A DNA stretch of 64,000 bases from JBBDJB01 sp040880125 (GTDB lineage Bacteria > Planctomycetota > Planctomycetia > Pirellulales > JBBDJB01): NCBI GenBank assembly GCA_040880125.1, contig JBBDJB010000049.1, positions 1 to 64,000 on the forward strand, given 5' to 3'. The notes under the pieces are model-generated. The model was not told the origin of the DNA and searched no databases. It worked only from the letters and a program-made list of their open reading frames with translations. Positions 41,721-50,356 of the stretch are shown piece after piece; position 1 is the first letter of the stretch, and every line of letters starts with the position of its first letter. The position numbers and the translations under genes were made by a program.

Positions 41721-41888
41721 GTTCAACTCTCCCTTTCAAGTTAAATCGCCTTGCGGCAAGACGGCTGGGGCCACGCCGCCGATCGCAATCCGATGCGGCC
41801 GGTCGCCCATCTCGAAGTATAAGTGGGTCCTGACACAGCAACAAGCTACAGGCACACGGCGGCAAGTGCCCGCACGCGTTGCTAAGCG

Positions 41889-43652
41889 TTACGGCCGCCG
41901 GCAAATCCGGTCGGCAAGCTGCGTAGTCTGCTGGTCATCGTTGTTCCAGATAGCGGCAAGGTTGCGGTCGATGTTCCGTTCCGCCGATGCCAGGGCGTAG
42001 CGGCCGCATGCCAGTTCCAGCTCCTGCTGCTCCGGCCCGGTATCCAAGCTGGTGAGCATACGGTCGAGCCGCGATAGCACACACCCGCAAGCGTAAAGGT
42101 CGGTCGCGCAATCCGCGATGCGGGCGAGTTGATACTGCTCGTCCAAAATCGCTTCCTGGTAGCGCCGGAGCAATCGCTCGACGTGAGTGCCGACATTTCC
42201 CACCATCCGGCCCACGCGTCGAGCATCTTCCTCCAGCTCTGAATTGCGCACGCGAACTTCCGGGGCACTGAAAAGCTGCTCGAGCCGCCGACCGGCGAAG
42301 CCTCCCAGCCGGCCGAGGTTCTGCAAGGGACTCCGCAGCGCGTCGAAAATGTTTTTCAATTCCATGCCGACGTCGCGCATGCCGACCAGCGCGATGAACG
42401 GCCGCAGCACGTCGTTCGACCCTTCACCGATCGTGTTGATGCGGGCATCGCGGATCATGCGCTCGAACGGCTGATCGTTGAAATACGCCAGGCCGCCATG
42501 AATCTGGAACGTATCGTCGAGGATCCGCCACAAGACGTCCGTGGCGCGCACCTTGAGCATCGCGGTTTCCAGCATGTAATCGTCGGCGCCCGAATCGATG
42601 ATGGCCGCGGTCTGGTAAGTCATCGCCTCGATGGCGTACGTCTCGGCATGCATCGCCGCGAGTTTTTGCTTCACCAACTGAAACGAGCCGAGGGTCTGGC
42701 CGAACTGCACGCGGTGATTCGCATGTTCCACCGTCGCGCGGCAACAGAACTTTGCGGCGCCGGCGCAGCAGGCTCCGAAGGTCGTGCGGCCGTAGTCGAG
42801 CACCGTCAAGGCGATCCGCAGGCCGCGGCCCAATTCGCCCAGGACGTTCTCCTTCGGGACGAACATGTTCGTGAATTTCAACCGGGCCGTGGCCGTACCG
42901 CGGACGCCCATCTTCGGCATCCGCCCCTCGAGCACCTCAAACCCCTGCATGTCCGGTGTGACGAGAAATGCGGTGATCTTTGACTCGGAGCTGCCCGGCA
43001 CCGGCGTCCGGGCCATCACCGTCAGCACGTGGGCGATCGCGCCGTTGGTGATCCAGCGCTTTTCGCCGTTGAGGATATAACCGGTGCCGTCGTCAGTGGG
43101 CTTGGCCGAGGTTTGCACACCGGCGGCGTCGCTACCCGCCTCCGGTTCGGTGAGGGCAAAGGCGCTGATCCACTCACCGGTCGCCAGCTTGGGGAGCCAC
43201 TTTTGCTTTTGCTCAGGGGTGCCGAACAAGACCAGCGCCCGCGGCCCGATCGAATGGTGTGCGTTGACAAACAGCGCCGTGCTGCCGCAATGGCCACCGA
43301 GCACCTCCAGCAGGTGACAATAGGCGGTCTGACTCAGTCCCAGGCCACCGTTTTCGCTCGGCAGGCAAGCGCCCAACATGCCGAGTTCCCCCAGTCCCCG
43401 CACAACGTCGGTCGGGATCTCGGCCTCGCGGTCGATGGCCACCGGATCAATCGACCGCTGGCAGAATTGCGACAACTCGCGGCGCAGGTTCTGCGTTTGT
43501 GCGTCGTCGGTCAGATCGGGGTAGATAGGAAGCTTTTCGTTAAGGAACCGCCCAAAATAGAGACCCTTGGCGAAACTGACGCGGTCCAGCCGGTCGCCCA
43601 ACATCTCCTCGGCTTCGGCTATTTGGCGTTCGCGCCCAGCGTCGCTGCTCAT
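41889..43652 (-). CDS. acyl-CoA dehydrogenase (VLCAD/ACAD9-like)
   Basis: 587 residues, longer than short-chain enzymes. It has the two acyl-CoA dehydrogenase signatures ALTEPEAGSDAAGVQTSA and the C-terminal helical FAD domain QTLGSFQLVKQKLAAMHAE, plus GEGSNDVLRPFIAL carrying the presumed catalytic Glu. The extra C-terminal helical region of about 160 residues is as in very-long-chain enzymes. FAD-dependent first step of fatty-acid beta-oxidation. GAGGAA lies 7 nt before the ATG. No electron-transfer partners nearby. Confidence 0.93.
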   Translation of the reverse strand: MSSDAGRERQIAEAEEMLGDRLDRVSFAKGLYFGRFLNEKLPIYPDLTDDAQTQNLRRELSQFCQRSIDPVAIDREAEIPTDVVRGLGELGMLGACLPSENGGLGLSQTAYCHLLEVLGGHCGSTALFVNAHHSIGPRALVLFGTPEQKQKWLPKLATGEWISAFALTEPEAGSDAAGVQTSAKPTDDGTGYILNGEKRWITNGAIAHVLTVMARTPVPGSSESKITAFLVTPDMQGFEVLEGRMPKMGVRGTATARLKFTNMFVPKENVLGELGRGLRIALTVLDYGRTTFGACCAGAAKFCCRATVEHANHRVQFGQTLGSFQLVKQKLAAMHAETYAIEAMTYQTAAIIDSGADDYMLETAMLKVRATDVLWRILDDTFQIHGGLAYFNDQPFERMIRDARINTIGEGSNDVLRPFIALVGMRDVGMELKNIFDALRSPLQNLGRLGGFAGRRLEQLFSAPEVRVRNSELEEDARRVGRMVGNVGTHVERLLRRYQEAILDEQYQLARIADCATDLYACGCVLSRLDRMLTSLDTGPEQQELELACGRYALASAERNIDRNLAAIWNNDDQQTTQLADRICRRP

Positions 43653-44000
43653 CGAAATTCCTCAGCTTCGCGACGGGAGGCACGGTTCGTTACGGGACGA
43701 GAACGGGCGATTTATGCATCCTAGGCGCAGCTCGTCAACCCGACAACGTTGCCACCTTCAGGGGGACGGGCAACTGAGATGAACTTGGCGAAAGCTGGAC
43801 GAGCGGTCGGACCGCAGTATAGTGAGGATTGGATCAGCTTGCATGGGACGGCACTTTTCATTCTCATCTTCCTTGGCCGTCGTGATGCATGGCGCGATGC
43901 GCCGTCCGGCAATCAAGAATCGTCCGCGCCGGCGGGAAATTTGTCCCCGAAGTCGTTGCCGGGTGCTTACCCATACTTTCGCAGGCATTTGAGGATCGCC
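43653..44000. other. 348-bp divergent promoter region
   Basis: Between the acyl-CoA dehydrogenase (minus) and the hemerythrin-like gene (plus). TATAGT at 43814-43819 could be a -10 on the plus strand, but no -35 fits. The plus-strand reading frame is open from 43749, yet the extra residues look non-coding. Confidence 0.35.
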
Positions 44001-44507
44001 GTGACTGTCAACCTCGACGCGAACATCGCCCGCTTGTCTTCCCCGCCGCTTACGGTGCAGGATCCCGCAGCCGAGCAGTGTTGGATCGAGCACCAGACGC
44101 TCAATCACGTGAAGGAAGCGCTGCGGATCACGCTGAACTGGAAAGTGGGCGCGGTCGGACTTCCGCGGAAGTTGTCAAGCATCAAGTTCACGCTCAAGTC
44201 CTTTCAGCGACATTTAGCCAGACTGATGAAGCTTGAAGAAGAGGGCGGATACATGTCCTGGGTCTGTGACGAGAAGCCGAGCTTATCGGAGCGTGCCAAG
44301 TTGCTGGAGGGGGAGCACGAGCGATTCCGCCGCGCGTTGGCCCACCTGACCGCGGCGCTGGACGAACTGCGCTCGGCCGAGGAAACCCAATTTGTGGAAC
44401 TCTGCCAGGAGCTTGAATCGCTGCTGCAAGAGGTCGATGTGCACGACGCGAAGGAGATCGAACTGATGCAGGAAGCGCTGCTGGTGGACGAGGGCGGCGA
44501 GGGCTAA
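44001..44507 (+). CDS. hemerythrin-like (HHE) helical protein
   Basis: 168 residues from the GTG at 44001, chosen for GAGGA 5 nt upstream. Four-helix pattern with His/Glu positions of HHE domains: FQRHLARLMKLEEEGGYMSWV, LEGEHERFRRALAHL, VDVHDAKEIELMQEALLVDEGGEG. Some canonical His positions may be replaced, so iron binding is not certain. It has the same length and outline as the protein at 5010-5516, 39 kb away, but is clearly diverged. It converges on the metallophosphoesterase gene. Confidence 0.65.
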   Translation: MTVNLDANIARLSSPPLTVQDPAAEQCWIEHQTLNHVKEALRITLNWKVGAVGLPRKLSSIKFTLKSFQRHLARLMKLEEEGGYMSWVCDEKPSLSERAKLLEGEHERFRRALAHLTAALDELRSAEETQFVELCQELESLLQEVDVHDAKEIELMQEALLVDEGGEG

Positions 44508-44531
44508 CGCAGTAGGGTCCGCTGCAACATT

Positions 44532-46496
44532 TTACCGCGTCCGCACGAAGTGGCCGAAGTTGGTGTTGCGGCGTTCAACTTCGTCACTGCCGCGCCACAC
44601 CACTTGCGCCGCGTCCTCTCCGGCGCCGTCGACGTCGTTGACTACGCACGTGAACTGCACCGAATCCCACTCGTCGCCTTGCTGTTCGGTAATCAATTCC
44701 AGCGGGATGGCCAGTTCGACCGCATACCCGGCGGGCGTCTTCTTCGCCACCGCTTGAAGGCCCTGCGGACGCCGTTCCCTGCGGCTTCCCCGAAACTGCA
44801 CGGCGGTGCTCTCTTCCTCGCCCGGCGCAGCGACCGCGAAGCGGTACGTCCCCTGGCCCAAGCGGCTGTCCGACTGCCGGTCATCCATGCTGCGAGCGTC
44901 GAGCCGCAGATCGATTCGATCACCTTCCGCCATGACCCGTTCGTCGCTTACTTCTCCGGCGAAGTACAAGAAGCGGTCGTCGTGAGCGACTTGGAAGCGA
45001 ATCGCCGCGTCGGCAGGTCCCGTCCAACCGGCGGAATTGCCCAGCACCAGCGGCTCGTCCAGCGAGCGGCGGGGCAGGGCGGTCCACTCTCCCAGATCGC
45101 CATCCAAGGCCACCTGCTCGATGCGCGGCAGGTCGTACCCCTGGTCGATCACCACCGGCAGCGTTCGCTCCGCGGAGAGCGGGGCATCTTCGCCGGTGGT
45201 CTTGATTTTCGCGGTCAGCACCGTCTGCGAAAGATGCTCGAAGGAAATACGGTCGGCGAACTTCACGGTGACCGCCAATTCGGCCGTTTCGCCCGGGGCC
45301 GCCGTTAACCGCAGCCGCTCAGGATCGACCGTCAGCCCCCGCAGCGGAAGTCCGCGGATGTCTCCCTCGATCTCGATCGGCTGGTCGAATTGATTGGCCA
45401 CCCGCATATGAATCTGTCCTTCAGAAAACGATTCCGCGTCGCGTACCAGAATCGGGGCGACTTCGATCGATGAGCGGGCCAAAAACCTGCGGAAGCGGGC
45501 GATCCCCTCCTCCGTGACCGTCTCCGGCGCCAGGATGCCGTCCAGCAGCAGGTGCGTGACGTGCGGCCCCTCGGGCTCCATCGTCAGCCAGGTGACGTGG
45601 TCGAACTCGCCGTAAGGGACGCCCCGCAGTTGCGATCCGCCGCCGGTAGTCGCTAGGTGATAGTACTTCATCCCGTTGCGGTCGTATTGCACGTAGTGAT
45701 GGACGTGCCCGGCGAAGACGGTGTGCGGCCGCGAACCAAGCAGTGCCTCGATCCTCTTCCAATTTGTCGGGTCCTCATTGCCGGCGGCCAACTCGCGCTC
45801 GGCTTCCGTCCACAGCGGCTTGTGCAAAAATAACAGCGTCCAACGGGCATCCTTGTTCTTCTCCAGATCCTCCGTCACCCAGGCGAGCTGCTCTTCGCCG
45901 ATCTTGGAAGTTGGATCCTCGGAGCACAGGCAGACGAAGTGGACGCCCTTGTAGTCGAAGGAGTACCACGCCCGGCCGAAATGCTCTCGCCAAATCTCGT
46001 GCATCACCGGATTGGTCACATCGTGATTCCCAGAGACGAAGAAGAACTTCATCTCCATCTTGTCGATGAAGCCGAGAAACTCGTTCCACTGGGTCTCGAT
46101 TTCGTCCCGGTCGGTCGTGTAACCCTCGATCAGATCGCCGACCGAGACGACGAACTCCGGCCGCAGCAGGTTCAATCGATCGACCGCCTTCATCCAGATG
46201 CCCGGCCGATGTCCGCCCGTGCGATCGGTGACGATGGCGATCTGGAAGCGGTTGGGGTCGTTCAGGTGCGGCTTGTCCGACCAGGGCTTGGGACCCTCGA
46301 TATTCGGCAACACGAGTGCCTGCGGCAGCGTCGGCATCGACTCTGCGGTGGCCGCCGCGCTATGCTCATGCCCGTCCTCGTGCTCATGCCCTTCATGCGC
46401 GGCCGCCCCACGCGGCCCAATCACGGCGGTTGCCATCAGCAGCACAGCGAGTACGCACCTGGCGGCGAACTTCTGAAACTTGGAGGCAAGGATCAT
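44532..46496 (-). CDS. secreted calcineurin-like metallophosphoesterase
   Basis: 654 residues. Signal peptide (FAARCVLAVLLMATAVIG), then a His-rich strip (HEGHEHEDGHEHS) that could bind metal. The phosphoesterase domain has IVTDRTGG, VSVGDLIEG, VSGNHDVTNP, and AGHVHHYV. The C-terminal third is beta-rich: an Ig-like part, then a CBM9/DOMON-like part (DGDLGEWTALPRRSLDEP). First phosphoesterase motif is D-R-T-G where D-x-H is usual, so one metal ligand may be altered. It acts outside the cytoplasm on an unknown phosphoester. Confidence 0.88.
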   Translation of the reverse strand: MILASKFQKFAARCVLAVLLMATAVIGPRGAAAHEGHEHEDGHEHSAAATAESMPTLPQALVLPNIEGPKPWSDKPHLNDPNRFQIAIVTDRTGGHRPGIWMKAVDRLNLLRPEFVVSVGDLIEGYTTDRDEIETQWNEFLGFIDKMEMKFFFVSGNHDVTNPVMHEIWREHFGRAWYSFDYKGVHFVCLCSEDPTSKIGEEQLAWVTEDLEKNKDARWTLLFLHKPLWTEAERELAAGNEDPTNWKRIEALLGSRPHTVFAGHVHHYVQYDRNGMKYYHLATTGGGSQLRGVPYGEFDHVTWLTMEPEGPHVTHLLLDGILAPETVTEEGIARFRRFLARSSIEVAPILVRDAESFSEGQIHMRVANQFDQPIEIEGDIRGLPLRGLTVDPERLRLTAAPGETAELAVTVKFADRISFEHLSQTVLTAKIKTTGEDAPLSAERTLPVVIDQGYDLPRIEQVALDGDLGEWTALPRRSLDEPLVLGNSAGWTGPADAAIRFQVAHDDRFLYFAGEVSDERVMAEGDRIDLRLDARSMDDRQSDSRLGQGTYRFAVAAPGEEESTAVQFRGSRRERRPQGLQAVAKKTPAGYAVELAIPLELITEQQGDEWDSVQFTCVVNDVDGAGEDAAQVVWRGSDEVERRNTNFGHFVRTR

Positions 46497-46689
46497 GACG
46501 AGGACTCCTTCAACTTAAACCGCCGGCGGGATACACGATCAGGCCGCGCAGCAGGGACGAAGTGATTGAGAACGGGGAGGAAGCCGCTGACCGAGCCCGA
46601 ATAACCGCCCGACGAGTCGGGCTCAGTGAGTGTTGATCTTGCGGTGCCGGGGGGCTCGCGTCAAGCATTTTTCGCGCGTCGCGACCGCC

Positions 46690-47583
46690 TCAATGCTGGC
46701 CATGGAAGCGGTAGGCGATGAGCTTCGCCAGCAGACGAGCGGAGGTGAACTCGTTCACCCGGGTGCCGGGCTGCGGTGCGGTCTCCACCACGTCGCAGCC
46801 GATCAGTTCCAGATCAGCACGCTGGTGCAAGAGGCTCTTCAAGAGTCCAAGCATCGGCCACCAGGCCAGCCCGCCCGGCTGAGGCGTTCCCGTGCCTGGC
46901 GAAAACGCCACGTCCATCACGTCGACGTCGATCGTCAGGTAGACACGCCCCGCAAGCTCGGCGAGCCGCTCGTTCAAGCTTCGCGACAGGTCCGGCTCCT
47001 CCGCCAGTCGTTGTGCGGTAAAGGTCTCGACGCGTCCGCTGGAGACGCCGTACTGGAACTCCGCCCGCTCGGCCGAGCGGATGCCGATGGCGATCACGCG
47101 CGCCCCGCGCTCGACGAGGCTCCGCATGGCACACGCGTGGGAGTGCGGCGTCCCGTCGAACGACTCCCGCAGGTCGGAGTGGGCGTCGAACTGAACGACC
47201 GTCAGTTCATCAAATGGCCGCTCCCCTTGGGCCGCGGAAACGAGGGGCGGCGTCAGGCTGTGCTCGCCACCTATGCCGACGACCAGGCCACCAGCGAGGT
47301 GCAGCGCCCTCGCTGCGTGCTCGACCCGCGCCAGGTAAATCTCCGGCTGTTCGTTGGCCTCAGGCACGACAGGCTCGGCGGTGTGATAGCGAAGCCGGTC
47401 CAGATCGAAGTCGAGTTGTTCGTCCCACAGCTCGATCTGGGCCGATGCCTGCCAGATCGCCTCCGGCCCCCGTGCAGTCCCCTGGCCGTAGGAGACGGTG
47501 CCTTCGTAGGGAAGCGGCAGCAGCAGTACGTCGGCAGACTCCGGCGCGCACTGCGGCAGTTCGAGAAATGGACCGAAACTCAT
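46690..47583 (-). CDS. speB: agmatinase/ureohydrolase family enzyme
   Basis: 297 residues. Arginase-family manganese motifs: GGEHSLTPPLV, FDAHSDLRESFDG, SHACAMR and TIDVDVMDVAFSPGTGTPQPGG. It probably removes urea from agmatine or aminopropylagmatine to give putrescine or spermidine. Its ATG overlaps the DHS-like gene stop by 4 bp, so translation is coupled. Third gene of the speD/DHS-like/speB operon; which substrate it prefers cannot be read from sequence. Confidence 0.9.
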   Translation of the reverse strand: MSFGPFLELPQCAPESADVLLLPLPYEGTVSYGQGTARGPEAIWQASAQIELWDEQLDFDLDRLRYHTAEPVVPEANEQPEIYLARVEHAARALHLAGGLVVGIGGEHSLTPPLVSAAQGERPFDELTVVQFDAHSDLRESFDGTPHSHACAMRSLVERGARVIAIGIRSAERAEFQYGVSSGRVETFTAQRLAEEPDLSRSLNERLAELAGRVYLTIDVDVMDVAFSPGTGTPQPGGLAWWPMLGLLKSLLHQRADLELIGCDVVETAPQPGTRVNEFTSARLLAKLIAYRFHGQH

Positions 47584-48671
47584 GCCGTTTGCTGCCTGTC
47601 CAACTGCTCGAATACGGCCTTCATCAACAGCGGCCAGGCGACGGTCGCGTCGGCATAGACTTCCGCGAACCGGCCGCCTTCGTCTTGCGGGACGAACTTG
47701 CCCCAGCTCACGCCTTCGGAGTACGTACAGCCGGACAGACCGCCCCAGTGAACGGCCTCGGGGCAGATCCGCACGCCGTAGCGAAAGCGGGGCGGCTTCT
47801 GCTCAAAGCCCAGCCGGGAGTTGGTGATGTCGACATAACAGGCCACCTGCTGGGCCCAGTTGCGAGGCACTCCGCCGCCGATCGTGAAGATGGCCAGCTC
47901 CTTCGCCGAAAGCGCAAAGCGGGTGTACTGCTGCAAATCCAGGTACGGATTGAACGGCGGTGTCGCCCGATACAGTTCGTCTGCCTTGAGCGACTTGGCC
48001 TCCGCACCGCGGGCGAGCAGATCCTGGCGCATCGCCCAGATCGACACGTCCAGGCCCATCTCGCTGTCGGTGAAGGCAGGAATAAACACCGGCACGTCGT
48101 GCTCGTAAGCGCTGCGGAGTACGCCCGGCCCGTGATCCAGTTCGCTCAGCTTTTGCCCCACGGCGCTGCACAGCCGCGCCGAGGACCAGCCGCCGCCCTC
48201 CGGCTCAATTTCACGCAGCACGGCCCGAACCAGCTCCTCGACATGGTTGAGGTTCGACTCCATCTCGAGCGTGTCGTAGATGCGGTTGTAGCCCTTGTGA
48301 AAGAGCGTCGTGTCGTTCTGGCCGACATCGTGCCGATAGTGCACCAGCCCTAGCGACTCTGTCAGTCCGTGGGCGATCAGCGCACCGGTAGCGACCACGG
48401 CGTCGACCAGACCGCGCTCGATCATGTCGCAGATGATTCGCCCCTGTTTGGCCACGGTCATGGCGCCGGAGACCGTCAACACGAGCCGGCAGTCGGGGTT
48501 GTTCGCCACCTGCAAAAGGATGTCGAACGCTTCGCCCAACTGCCGTCCGGAGAAGGCCGTCTTGCTCATGGACCGGAGCAGCTCCGCGAAGGAGCCGATC
48601 TGGTCAAGCGCAAGGCTCTCCAGCGGAACGAGACCATCGTCTCGCCCGTCGTGTAAAGATCTTGAATCCAT
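47580..48671 (-). CDS. deoxyhypusine synthase-like protein
   Basis: 363 residues from the ATG at 48671; the longer frame adds 35 atypical residues. It has DHS-family sequence: LTVSGAMTVAKQGRII, DAVVATGALIAHGLTES, and near the C-terminus YSEGVSWGKFVPQ with the Lys that in true DHS forms the enzyme intermediate. Bacteria have no eIF5A, so homologues make homospermidine or spermidine by transferring an aminobutyl group. It sits between speD and speB, which supports a polyamine role. It overlaps speB by 4 bp. Confidence 0.88.
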   Translation of the reverse strand: MDSRSLHDGRDDGLVPLESLALDQIGSFAELLRSMSKTAFSGRQLGEAFDILLQVANNPDCRLVLTVSGAMTVAKQGRIICDMIERGLVDAVVATGALIAHGLTESLGLVHYRHDVGQNDTTLFHKGYNRIYDTLEMESNLNHVEELVRAVLREIEPEGGGWSSARLCSAVGQKLSELDHGPGVLRSAYEHDVPVFIPAFTDSEMGLDVSIWAMRQDLLARGAEAKSLKADELYRATPPFNPYLDLQQYTRFALSAKELAIFTIGGGVPRNWAQQVACYVDITNSRLGFEQKPPRFRYGVRICPEAVHWGGLSGCTYSEGVSWGKFVPQDEGGRFAEVYADATVAWPLLMKAVFEQLDRQQTA

Positions 48672-48735
48672 GGCACCGTCAGGCCAAAGGCTGGCCAACA
48701 AGGGATCGCAAAGGGCGCATAGCGCCCGGTGCGGA

Positions 48736-49119
48736 TTAAACCCGCAGCGGCATGGAATACTCGGCCGTATTGGCACTGAAGCGAGGCAACTGCATGATGC
48801 TCACTTCGCCGAGATCCACTTCCTGTCGGATGTAAGACAGCACGTCCGCCGGTTCGCTATCGCCGCAGGTGAAGATGTCGAGGGCGATTTGCCCGGCGTC
48901 GGCGTAGGTATGTGCCGAGCAATGGCTCTGGTCGAGTAGGACGACGGCCGTGAACCCGGGCGGCGAATTGGCACCGAACTGATAGCGAACTTGAGAGATC
49001 ACCACGGCCCCGGCACGCCGAGCGGCGCGGGCCATGACGTCAAGCATCAGTTCATCATTGAGGCATAAATCACGCGAAACTTTACGACAGTCGATCAGTA
49101 AGTGTTTTCCCTCAGGCAA
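48736..49119 (-). CDS. speD: S-adenosylmethionine decarboxylase proenzyme
   Basis: 127 residues. The self-cleavage Ser is S65 in LLDQSHCSAHTYAD, with H70 and C85 (DIFTCGD). The spacing S-H 5 and S-C 20 equals that of Thermotoga SpeD (S63, H68, C83). The residue before SH is Gln where Glu is usual. The start is a TTG at 49119: GGGAGGG lies 8 nt upstream, and a TAG in frame just above excludes longer forms. It gives the aminopropyl donor for spermidine. It is first in the operon; the DHS-like gene starts 64 bp downstream. Confidence 0.92.
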   Translation of the reverse strand: MPEGKHLLIDCRKVSRDLCLNDELMLDVMARAARRAGAVVISQVRYQFGANSPPGFTAVVLLDQSHCSAHTYADAGQIALDIFTCGDSEPADVLSYIRQEVDLGEVSIMQLPRFSANTAEYSMPLRV

Positions 49120-49518
49120 CTCATAAACCCTCCCGTTTGCGAGAGCGAACTAGCGCCGGCCTCAACCGGACGACATTCGTACGGGTGCCCCAGCCATGAG
49201 CACAAGTCCCGCCGCCGTCGCTCTCTATGATAAACCTTACAAGAAACGGTCCATGCCGCTGTGCTTGGCGGCAATATCCTCAAGAGTTTACTGGAGACCG
49301 AAATAATTTTCGAGCCCTCTCCAGCACCTTCTTGAAAGAATCCTACTCAGAACCTCCTCGCGAGCCAAGCGCATCCCGACTTGGACAGCCGGGAAGATTC
49401 TTTTAGGATGAAGGACCTCCGCCTATCCTCGGCCGTCCGCCGCTCTCGTCGCTGCCGAGAGATTGCCGACTCGGCCTCCGCTCACCAAGCATGATCAACC
49501 TGGACGAGGAGCCGCCAC
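49120..49518. other. 399-bp divergent stretch between speD and the metallopeptidase
   Basis: It must hold promoters for both genes. One short minus-strand open frame (62 codons) overlaps the speD start out of frame; I do not regard it as real. No clear operator or riboswitch-like fold was seen. Confidence 0.4.
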
Positions 49519-50331
49519 GTGCCGCCCAGCAGCCGTTCCACCGCCCAGCGGTCGCCCCGAACCGGTCAACCGGCTCGGCCGCCGAAGCTGTCGTCGCTCA
49601 GCGATGAGCAGTTGCTTCAGATGCGAATCTGCGATCTGGGCGTCAAAATCCCGGGCACAAGGCTCCAAGAGCGCATCGATCGGCTCTACGAGGAACTGGA
49701 ATACCGGGAGATCATGTTTCGGCCGCACTGCTGGCTGGCCGACGACTGGTACTCGCCCGACGGTGTGCCGGGCATCGCCATTCCGTTCTACCTGGCCCAT
49801 CCCCGTTTGATGCGGCTGGAGCGGAAGCAGGTCTTCGAGGTCGAGGGCGGCAGCGAAAGTTGGTGCTTGCGGATCCTGCGGCACGAGGCTGGACACACCA
49901 TCGACACCGCCTACCAGCTTCACCGCCGCCGCCGCTGGCAGCAGCTCTTCGGCAAGACCACTCAGCCCTACCCAGACCACTACCAGCCGAAACCCTACAG
50001 CAAAAGCTTCGTGCTCCACCTGGACATGTGGTATGCCCAGCGCCATCCGGCCGAGGATTTCGCCGAGACGTTCGCCATCTGGCTTAAGCCGCGGTCGCGT
50101 TGGCGGAAGCAGTATGAAGGCTGGACGGCCTTCCAGAAGCTGGAGTACGTCGACGAGTTGATGAACGAGATCCGTGACCAAAAGCCCCGGGTGTCCTCGC
50201 GGGAGCACGTCGACCCGGCCCGCCGGCTCCGCAAGACCCTGGCCGAGCACTACCAAGAGAAGCGGGCTCGCTACGGCATCGATACCCCAACTTTTACGAC
50301 CGTGACCTATCAGGTCGCCTGGAAAGCCTGA
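49519..50331 (+). CDS. putative zinc-binding metallopeptidase
   Basis: 270 residues. The zinc motif HEAGH is in CLRILRHEAGHTIDTAY, and a Glu-rich helix DFAETFAIWLKPRSRW follows about 55 residues later with a probable third ligand. This fits the putative zinc-binding metallopeptidase family (gluzincin-like) seen in many planctomycetes. There is no signal peptide, and the N-terminus is Ser/Pro-rich. The start is GTG, with GAGGAG 8 nt upstream. It converges with the giant gene, 25 bp away. The substrate is unknown. Confidence 0.8.
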   Translation: MPPSSRSTAQRSPRTGQPARPPKLSSLSDEQLLQMRICDLGVKIPGTRLQERIDRLYEELEYREIMFRPHCWLADDWYSPDGVPGIAIPFYLAHPRLMRLERKQVFEVEGGSESWCLRILRHEAGHTIDTAYQLHRRRRWQQLFGKTTQPYPDHYQPKPYSKSFVLHLDMWYAQRHPAEDFAETFAIWLKPRSRWRKQYEGWTAFQKLEYVDELMNEIRDQKPRVSSREHVDPARRLRKTLAEHYQEKRARYGIDTPTFTTVTYQVAWKA

Positions 50332-50356
50332 GTCCGACACCGACTCTGCGAAGCCG

